A DNA stretch of 64,000 nucleotides from Adineta vaga (Eukaryota > Rotifera). Below the pieces are notes generated by a model. It did no database searches and was not told the origin of the DNA. It worked only from the letters and a program-made list of their open reading frames with translations. The stretch lies in NCBI GenBank assembly GCA_021613535.1, contig CP075492.1, positions 4,402,001-4,466,000 on the forward strand, in the 5' to 3' direction. Shown in pieces: positions 56,277 through 64,000 of the stretch (positions are counted from its first letter, which is position 1; each line of letters opens with the position of its first letter). The translations under genes were made by a program, and so were the position numbers.

Positions 56277-57522
56277 TTATAATCCATGTTTAGAATAGAA
56301 GAATGTAATTTTTCGTAACACAGATGAGATATTTGATGCTTGTTCAAACATTTCATCTAATACCTTAAAAACAGTAGGAAAAAAGTGACAGTTTAAATAC
56401 GAACGAAAATGTAAAGAATCGTATTACTTGTTGTTCAAAAAGTGGTTCTGAAGCGTCTGTTGGATTGATAGCTAATGAACGAATAAATTCTTCATTATTT
56501 GGTACAGCACGAAGAGCAATCTAAAAGTCGATTCAATTATAGATGTAATAATCAAACTATATTCTATTTACAGAAAAAACACTTCTTGCCAATAGTCCAT
56601 GATGCTGTTTTAATGATAATTCATACGCTTTATTTACAGCATCCACTAGAGTCTTATCACCTTGACTAAATTGATGTAAAAATTCTGAGAGAAATTCGAA
56701 CGCTCTAAGAATACAAAAGAGCTGTTTGTCTTATCAACGAAAGAAAAGATTATACCGTTCTAACCAAAGTAAAGCATCTGTTGCAGAATTTCGTATTCGT
56801 GTTGTTTGAGATTCGATTTCATCATTAACAATAGCGAATAATGTTTGAAATTTCGATACGTTTTGATTTCGTTTTCGTCGTAATTTCTACAGAGAAAGAA
56901 TGAAAAAATCTATCGAACTACTTCAAATAAACTCACAGTAATATTTCCATTGACATCAGCCTTGACCGGAGTGAATATTGGACTATTAAATTTATCTACA
57001 AGATAACGAAAAACCTTGATATAAAGAAACGAGAACAAACATACCGACAAGAGAAAAATATTCTTCACAGGTGTCAAGAAAAAGTTCGGATTGAAGTTCT
57101 TCAAAAGATAAATCATTGAATACTGAAAATCTACAAAAGATAAATGATAAACTTATAGAATTACATTATTATTAATTTAGTATTACTTATGTGAAAGTTG
57201 TGAAAAAAATGTTCCATAAACAACTCTATTTGAGTTAGTATCATCACTAAATGAACATAATTTTCAGATGAATTCCTTCGAAATAAATTGTAACTTACGT
57301 GTCAGATGACATTTGTTTATCTAAATTCGATTCTTTTTCGAATTCTAATGTAGATATTAACATATCATGAGTATCATCATCTGTTATTGGTATTATTGAA
57401 TTAGGTAAATTAAAATACGGAAGAAATGTGCTGCCAATATTATTTCCGAATTCGATGTAATCATCAAATTTCGAAGGAAATAAATCATAATCAGTTTTCA
57501 GTAGTAATCGTGTGATATTCAT
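56277..57522 (-). CDS. Glycolipid transfer protein (GLTP) family protein
   Basis: Several small exons. The N-terminal about 90 residues (ITRLLLKTDYDLFPSKFDDY) have no recognised domain. The GLTP fold then runs FSVFNDLSFEELQSELFLDTCEEYFSLV, SPIFTPVKADVNGNIT (Asp and Asn of the sugar-binding site), KFQTLFAIVNDEI, ALLWLERAFEFLSEFL (binding Trp), LVDAVNKAYELSLKQHHGLLARSVF (binding His) and a C-terminal helix. The head-group binding residues D, N, W and H are all present, so a glycolipid or ceramide-1-phosphate carrier role is likely. It moves single lipids between membranes in the cytosol. Which GLTP subfamily is unclear. Confidence 0.85.
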
Positions 57523-58885
57523 GATGAGATTAGTTTTGCAAATCTAAAATGAAATAGAATCGATCGAATGACGAAGCTAAATATATCTTGGATCATGTGA
57601 GTTCACATTCTGAGAAGAAAAAAAATAATAACAGTGAAGGCAGGTCGAGAAAAAGAACGAATTCAAAATCAATATTTGTCTGGATCGTTCGATCGATATT
57701 TACTTTCCCTGGATTGTTTGATTATAATATGTATAAATAATAAATGAAAGATATTTAGTGAAACACTTTTACTTTCATTCATATACGGATTACATAAACA
57801 ATCGTCATACGATGAAAAATCGACATCGAAATAGTTCCAATATTTTGAATGTATCGAAGTGGTGTGATCGTATGAAATATAAACTTCTTTCTTTCCTCTG
57901 CCTTCTTGTTTTTGTAATATGAAGGTTCTCAACCTCGTTTTATATAGAGAACGAAAAGAGAAAAAAAAGAAGAGGAAAGAATATATAATGTCCAAAATCA
58001 AAAGTGCAAAGGTGAAAACAAAACAAACCTTGCCTTTTCGTCGTTCATTACTCGATTCATTTTACTGTTATGATCGGTCATGTTGTTATCACAACACTGA
58101 ATTACTTTCAATATACATATGAATAATATCCTCAAGGTATATTTATACCATACAGATGTCTCATTTATGTGTCAATATTTCTACATTGTACAAAATACCA
58201 TCTCATAATTAATATTTTTATGTTTGACTCAAACGATCAAAACAATGATAGTATCTATAGTGAATAGCGACGTAACTAGATATTCAAGGATGGTCAAACT
58301 CAGTCCGCTCCCTTAGACTGTCTTTGTTTCTTAAAACAGCTGAATCATAATCGATATAGTATCGATCAATCAGGTATTCAAGTTCACAATATCTAATCAC
58401 TTAATTGATACATAAATGACACTCTACTACTTGCAGAAGCTTTTGAACATGTATTAATAAGTTAAAAACTCGGAAATAGCATAATATTATATTGAGAGAT
58501 TGACCAAAACATATGTGTCATAAGTCTCCGTTGTCTTGAGACGTATGTCTTATCTAACAAGAACTACTGATATGATAAAACAGTTCTTCCGAGGGCAAAA
58601 TCGAGAACATTGTATGGTTACTCATAGATAATATAAAATGACAAAAAACGAACATAGTAAATAATATCATCTCGTATACTGACTGTTTACTTCGTTGTAA
58701 CAGATATGACTGACATCATCAATTATTTTCATCTTATTGGTCGTAGTTACACTCACCAATAAAAAAAGGATGAAAATTTAGTAGTTTGTATATATTTCGG
58801 ATTCGGTTTTAGAAAGTGAAACTTTCAAGTCTATTTTCAATTTAGGTTTTAAATAAATGTATAATAATGTTTTCGTTTCTTCCAG
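57523..58885. other. Divergent flanks of GLTP-like and methyltransferase genes
   Basis: 1.36 kb. A splice acceptor directly before the ATG at 58886 (cttccag) implies a 5' UTR exon of the methyltransferase gene somewhere here. ORFs at 57669-58122 are not protein-like. Confidence 0.5.
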
Positions 58886-59647
58886 ATGGAAGATTTATCT
58901 AAACAATCGTATTGGGATGAACGTTTTATAACTGAAGATTCTTTTGAATGGTTTGGTGATTGTTCACGTCTCTATCCTGTCTTAGATCTTTATTTCAAAT
59001 CATCACCTTCTTCTACATTACTCCATCTCGGATGTGGTTCATCATCATTAGCAGAAGAAATGTGTAATCGACATTATTGTCATTTAGTTTTCAATGTCGA
59101 TTATTCCTTTGGTATTCTTGATAAACGTCGATCAATGAAAACTAACAATTATTTAATTGATTGGATTGCTTTAGATATTCGAGCAATGCCATTATGTTCG
59201 AATTATTTTGATACAATTATTGAAAAAGGAACATTGGATGTATTTTTTGTTGGACATGAACATCATTTATGGAATCCATCTGATGAATTAAAAGAAAAAA
59301 TTGATTTAATTTTAACACAAATCAGTCAATGTTTACAATCAAATCATGGTCGATTTATTTCAATATCATTTCAACAACCTCATTTCCGTCGACCTTTTTT
59401 AGCAAAACAAAAATATCAATGGTCAATTGAAGTTCATTCTGTTACTGATGGAAATGAATCAGTTGAATATTTCGTTTATGTAATGACGAAAGGTGAACAG
59501 TTGAATGAAGAAGATCGCCTGTTAGAAGAAGGCAAATCGACAAAATGGTATTGGATTAATAAAATAGAGAGTACTACTTCTATGATGAGTCACTTTATGA
59601 TGGAGAATGATGAACAGTATCTCTCGAATATTGATCTCAATGAATAA
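58886..59647 (+). CDS. EEF1AKMT4-like lysine methyltransferase
   Basis: Single coding exon, 253 aa. Class I SAM-dependent fold: YWDERFI and FEWFGDCSRLYPVLD at the N-terminus, motif I LLHLGCGSSSLAEEM (about residues 44-58), motif II VDYS, DIRAMPLCSNYFDTIIEKGTLD (motif IV, EKGTLD), then SNHGRFISISFQQPHFRRPF and YQWSIEVHSV. The order and the WFG, EKGTLD and PHFRR blocks match EEF1AKMT4 (the ECE2-linked eEF1A Lys36 methyltransferase) and relatives such as METTL13/CSKMT. No mitochondrial presequence, so probably cytosolic. Confidence 0.85.
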   Translation: MEDLSKQSYWDERFITEDSFEWFGDCSRLYPVLDLYFKSSPSSTLLHLGCGSSSLAEEMCNRHYCHLVFNVDYSFGILDKRRSMKTNNYLIDWIALDIRAMPLCSNYFDTIIEKGTLDVFFVGHEHHLWNPSDELKEKIDLILTQISQCLQSNHGRFISISFQQPHFRRPFLAKQKYQWSIEVHSVTDGNESVEYFVYVMTKGEQLNEEDRLLEEGKSTKWYWINKIESTTSMMSHFMMENDEQYLSNIDLNE

Positions 59648-59793
59648 TGTTTAGAAATCATTTCTAATGATTTTGTTAATTGTTACTTGTTTGTTTTTTC
59701 ATTTCAGATAATTATTCAGTTAATTGAATCATATCACAAAACTTCATTTATAAAAAAACTTTCGTTTATTTAAACTAAAAAACATGAAGTATA

Positions 59794-61953
59794 TTAAATG
59801 GTAAGCTCGGTTAATTCAAGAACAACACTTGGTCGCTGTATATCTACAATAGGATTTAATCCATATGTCATAAGATAATCACCGGATAATGATTGAACAG
59901 ATATAATTGTCGATTGATCAGTACCAGGATAAATATTAATCTCTTGAATATTGTACATTTTCATTGGATTAAGTCCTTTCAATCGAATAGCACCATTACT
60001 ACCAGCTAAATATCGATGACCAACTAAATATGTAAACCAAACAGCTCTATCTTGTTCATCATTGACATAGATCAAAGATGCAATATCTCGATTTAATCGA
60101 TAGGGAGAAATCAATCGAAATAATTTTCCATACCAAATAATATGTTTCAAACGAGTATAATCATTTAAAACTTGTTGACTAAATTTCAATTCATTTTCAT
60201 TAAGTTTACTCACCACTAAATCATATCCTAATTTACCCATCATCGCAACATCAGTTCGAAATTTTAATGATTGTTTTCCCCAATTAGTTACATGATTACA
60301 TACAGCAATTGTTGGAAAAAAGACTGAATAATTCCATTGAATAAATATTCGTTCTAATCCATCCGTATTGTCACTTGGCCAGAATTCAGTAAAATATTTT
60401 AAAATACCATAATCAATTCGTCCACCACCACCTGAACATAACATAATCGGTATTGAGGGATATTTCGTTCGAAGACGTTCGAGAACATCATATAAGCCAC
60501 GAACATAATCAACATATAAATGAGATTGATGAGAATTCGTTGGAGAATAAGCATTATAAATCACAGCATTACAATCCCATTTGATATAAGCTAAATTTGG
60601 ATGATTCGTAAATAATTGATCAACAATATTATAAACAAATTCTTGTACTTCTAAATTAGACAGATCGAGTACTAATTGATTACGAAAATAATATTCAGAT
60701 CGATTTGGTAGTTTAATAACCCAATCAGGATGATTTTCATACAGTTCACTTTTTGGATTAACCATTTCTGGTTCAATCCAAATACCGAATTTAATACCAT
60801 TGGCTTCTGCTTGACTAATTAAATAACCAATACCATTTGGTAATTTCTTGCGATTTTCTTGCCAATCACCTAAACCAGCACTATCATAATCTCGTGGATA
60901 TTTATTTCCAAACCAACCATCATCAAGAAGAAATAAATCTACACCTAATTGTCGAGCATCGTGAATAATTGAAGTTAATTTTTGTTCATCAAAATCAAAA
61001 AAAGTCGATTCCCAATTGTTCAGTAGAGTTAATCGATTACCTTGACCATCTGGTATACGATATTTTCTTGCCCATTGATGCCAACGATGAGTGATTGTAC
61101 TTAAACCTTCAGATGAATAAGTAAAGAGAAAACTTGGTGTAATAAATTCTTTGTTTGGAACTAAGAAATATTCCGATGCATAAGGATTAATACCAGCAAT
61201 TAGACGTAAATTACGTAATGAATCAATTTCAAATTGAATTTGATAATTTCCTGTCCATGCTAATGTACCAGCAAAAATTTCACCTGAATTTTCATCATCA
61301 TGATTTAATGGTTGATTTAATGATAAGAGAAAAGATGGTACTTGAAAAAGATCAGCTCGTGTTCCTAATTTTGTATCTAATACTTTCATACCAGCAGTGA
61401 GTTGAACCTCTTCAGGTATCATTTCTCGTGCCCAATTTCCATGAAAATGTGTTAAATAATATTTATGAAATGTACTAAAATATGAATTAACTGAACTATA
61501 CTTCAATAAACGTACAATATCTGTTTCATTATGTTTAATACTTGTCCACTGTTCAATAATATTTTCTTTATAATAAGCTTTATAATAAAGAATGACTTCA
61601 AATGAATTGTAAACAGGATCGTTTAAATGAATTTCTGTTAAAATGATTTCATTTGATTGATCAAGTGAATTTTGTTGATGAGATATATATTTTAAATCTA
61701 ACGATGGATTTCCATCAGCATGAATAACTTGTATAGCAGGTTCGAGTAAATTACGTGTTCCACTTGATGTATAAGCCGAACTGTATAGACCAGTATAATC
61801 ACCATTCAATTGTTTCGCTTCAAAACTTGGAATCAATTCATATTCATCTCGGTTTCGAAGTCGTTTTCCAATATAAATCACTGAGAAGTCATGCTGTTGA
61901 TTGACTCGAATAATTAAAGCTACACATTCCGTTTCAATCGATATATGAATCAT
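59794..61953 (-). CDS. GH36 alpha-galactosidase, bacterial type, intronless
   Basis: Single exon, 719 aa, the full length of bacterial GH36 enzymes. An N-terminal beta-supersandwich (YTGLYSSAYTSSGTRNLLEP) precedes a TIM barrel: LLNNWESTFFDFDE, LFLLDDGWFG, KFGIWIEPEMVNPKSELYENHPDW, nucleophile Asp in YIKWDCN (about residue 460), MLCSGGGGRIDYG, acid/base Asp in EFWPSDNTDGLER (about 528), and WGKQSLKFRTDVAMMGKLGYD. It hydrolyses terminal alpha-galactose from oligosaccharides such as raffinose. No signal peptide. Animal lysosomal alpha-galactosidases are GH27, so a GH36 enzyme of this layout suggests transfer from bacteria. AT-rich codon use matches neighbours, so it is an old, adapted acquisition. 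Confidence 0.93.
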   Translation of the reverse strand: MIHISIETECVALIIRVNQQHDFSVIYIGKRLRNRDEYELIPSFEAKQLNGDYTGLYSSAYTSSGTRNLLEPAIQVIHADGNPSLDLKYISHQQNSLDQSNEIILTEIHLNDPVYNSFEVILYYKAYYKENIIEQWTSIKHNETDIVRLLKYSSVNSYFSTFHKYYLTHFHGNWAREMIPEEVQLTAGMKVLDTKLGTRADLFQVPSFLLSLNQPLNHDDENSGEIFAGTLAWTGNYQIQFEIDSLRNLRLIAGINPYASEYFLVPNKEFITPSFLFTYSSEGLSTITHRWHQWARKYRIPDGQGNRLTLLNNWESTFFDFDEQKLTSIIHDARQLGVDLFLLDDGWFGNKYPRDYDSAGLGDWQENRKKLPNGIGYLISQAEANGIKFGIWIEPEMVNPKSELYENHPDWVIKLPNRSEYYFRNQLVLDLSNLEVQEFVYNIVDQLFTNHPNLAYIKWDCNAVIYNAYSPTNSHQSHLYVDYVRGLYDVLERLRTKYPSIPIMLCSGGGGRIDYGILKYFTEFWPSDNTDGLERIFIQWNYSVFFPTIAVCNHVTNWGKQSLKFRTDVAMMGKLGYDLVVSKLNENELKFSQQVLNDYTRLKHIIWYGKLFRLISPYRLNRDIASLIYVNDEQDRAVWFTYLVGHRYLAGSNGAIRLKGLNPMKMYNIQEINIYPGTDQSTIISVQSLSGDYLMTYGLNPIVDIQRPSVVLELTELTI

Positions 61954-63030
61954 ATCGTTTTGATTGACTAAATACTAAAACATATAATAACTAACTATGT
62001 ATTGATATTCAAAAGAGGAATGAATCGAAGCATATCATGATTGGATCGTCATTATCATTCAATGAAAATCTGTCAAGACGAATGATGGCAGGATATGACG
62101 AGAAAATTGTTCGAGAAATTTTAACTAATTTATAATTTGATTCATAGAATTTAAATTGAATTATTCAAATGAAATGTCATTTCTTTAGTATAATCAGATC
62201 AAATGTTAATATCTTTAATCATACTTGTCAAACTATTCATTAGAATGAATGACAGCGGACTAAATAAGGTTATATGTTAACTGAAACAAAACAGATGCTT
62301 TGCTTAGTAATAATCTTGAAAAGCAGTATGGTTTCATTCCATTCAATTTGACATTGAAATGTTAATTGTTTCTTCACTATAGATTAACATATAGGTAATT
62401 ATTTCTAATGTCTAGTTTTATAGAATAAATGATTACTAATTCATCATAGAAAAAATATACATAAATGCCAAGAAGAAACTCTTTTCATACAAGTGAGAGT
62501 ATCATGAATAATATTTCAGAACAAAACGAAATCATGTTTTCCTTTATTTGATCAAGTCGACATTCCAACACGTATATATTTCGATGATAAGATTAATGGA
62601 ATTTAGAATCCTTAATTCTTTTTGAGACCACAACTACTCATACATAGTTTTATTAGTGGTAGAGAGAAGAAAATAGTTAGTATTTGAACAGTAAGGATGT
62701 GTGTATGTACATATTGATTGTTCCTTTTCTTTTTTCGTTTCATTTAGAAGAACAAAACATCACGTCTATAGGTGTCGCTGATTAACGTTAATTATCGTCG
62801 AACGATTTCCTTGTATGCTGATCGGTCAATTTTTTTTTCTTTCCTGTTTGACAATCTGTCTGACTGACTTGTTTCTTCTGTACTGTAAACAAACAACAAG
62901 CAACAAAGAGATGATCCATCTTATCGTGAGAATTTTCAGTGTATTTACGCATTAGTATACGTGAATGTGTGTCGATGTCCTATGTCTGACTTGTTACTCT
63001 TCTTTGATATAAAATTCTCTAAAAAAAATC
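61954..63030. other. Divergent flanks of GH36 and MRCK genes
   Basis: 1.08 kb, AT-rich, with no ORF above background. It contains both promoters; no site recognised. Confidence 0.5.
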
Positions 63031-64000
63031 ATGCTTAATAATAATCTCAATGAAGATGTCGAGTCTCGTTTAAATGAACTCGAACATTTATTATTTAATT
63101 CATCGATCAAAGATCAAACTGTATTAGGTGTTGAAGCATTACTTGATGCATTTATTGTTCTCTATGATGAATGTTGTAATTCAACATTACGACGAGAAAA
63201 AACAATCGCAGAATTTATTGAATATGGTTAGTTTAAATATTGATTTAATAAAAGATAAATTTTTTTCTCTTTCCTAGCTAAATCATTTATTACACGTGTA
63301 AAACGATGTCGATTAAGTCGAAACGATTTCGAAACAATCAAAATTATTGGACGTGGTGCTTTTGGCGAAGGTATGTTGATTGATAGATATCGATGTCATT
63401 CGAACAAAATATTCCTTGATTTATTTTAGTTGCGGTTGTCAAACTAAAAAATACCGATCGTGTATTTGCAATGAAAACATTGAACAAATGGGAAATGTTA
63501 AAACGAGCGGATACAGCTTGCTTTCGTGAAGAACGAGATGTCCTTGTCTTTGGTGATCCACATTGGTTAACAAAACTACATTATGCTTTTCAAGATTCAG
63601 AAAATCTGGTAAAACAAAATAATCAACATCGTTTTAAAAATAACATTCGTTTTTTGTTTTCATCTTTCTTTAGTATTTTATTATGGATTATTATTTTGGT
63701 GGTGATCTATTAACATTATTATCAAAATTTAATGATCATTTTTCTGAAGATATGACGCGAGTTTATGTTGCAGAAATGGTCTTAGCAATTGATTCACTGC
63801 ATAAACTTGGTTATGTCCATCGAGATATCAAGTAAGGTGAAACGATAAAATCTTTGTTATGTGATTGATGATTGATTCTAGACCAGATAATGTGTTATTG
63901 GATGGAGAAGGACATATTCGTTTAGCTGATTTTGGTAAGTAAAAGAGATGAGAATTGTTTATACGAGATAATTTTATATATTATAGGTTCCTGTTTACGA
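63031..64000 (+). CDS. MRCK-type kinase (CDC42-binding protein kinase), 5' part, cut by window
   Basis: Exons 63031-63226, 63278-63370, 63430-63608, 63674-63831, 63882-63934 and 63987 onward. The N-terminal capped helix region ([42 protein letters not shown]) is the DMPK-family dimerisation segment. The kinase then reads [66 protein letters not shown] and [20 protein letters not shown] and ADFGSCL match MRCK rather than ROCK. MRCKs act downstream of CDC42 on myosin light chain. The rest (coiled coil, C1, PH, CNH, CRIB in the family) lies beyond the window. Confidence 0.92.

Overview
The window looks like nuclear DNA of a bdelloid rotifer (Adineta/Rotaria type). Reasons: it is AT-rich and compact; most genes are cut by GT-AG introns of about 50-60 bp; the protein set is metazoan; two ADP-ribosyltransferase (ART) fusions of a kind typical of bdelloids are present (ART-TPR and ART-MORN); and two carbohydrate-active enzymes look bacterial. 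The organism call is an inference, not a database result.

Layout, left to right. 1-12.7 kb is gene-dense: ART-TPR (-, cut by the left edge), CFAP36 (-), a filamin-repeat protein (+) with a tRNA-Ser(AGA) inside one intron, a stand-alone ubiquitin-like protein (+), a neuronal calcium sensor (-), an NDUFS5-like twin-CX9C protein (+), mitochondrial ribosomal protein uS2m (+), an unassigned stretch with odd composition, and ART-MORN (-). 14.6-28.9 kb holds kinesin-13 (+), a GPCR broken by one stop codon (+), a YHYH-domain GPI-type surface protein (+), a four-TM protein (-), a short-chain dehydrogenase (-), and an SNTX-like/GTPase fusion with a frame break (+). 30.1-37.7 kb has MSK-type kinase (+, one frame break) tail to tail with Tousled-like kinase (-). 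39.6-46.4 kb has V-ATPase subunit F (+), an intronless cytochrome P450 (+) and calmodulin (-) whose start codon forms its own exon. 49.8-64 kb has a bacterial-type GH18 chitinase that carries introns (+), kinesin-6/MKLP1 (-, one frame break), a GLTP-family protein (-), an EEF1AKMT4-like methyltransferase (+), an intronless GH36 alpha-galactosidase (-), and the 5' end of MRCK kinase (+, cut by the right edge).

There is no operon logic. Cytoskeleton and division genes (filamin, kinesin-13, kinesin-6, MRCK) and calcium or kinase signalling genes (NCS, calmodulin, MSK, TLK) are frequent. The most notable points are the probable horizontally acquired enzymes, the ART genes (one with a His where the NAD-binding Arg is expected), the SNTX-like/GTPase fusion, the intron-nested tRNA, and four gene-breaking lesions in otherwise well-preserved genes. 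Three of the lesions are single-base indels, so uncorrected assembly errors must be excluded before calling pseudogenes. Exon joins were read by eye. For 13 genes, noted in their entries, the summed exon lengths were checked and close in frame, or show exactly the one-base excess or deficit expected from the lesion.
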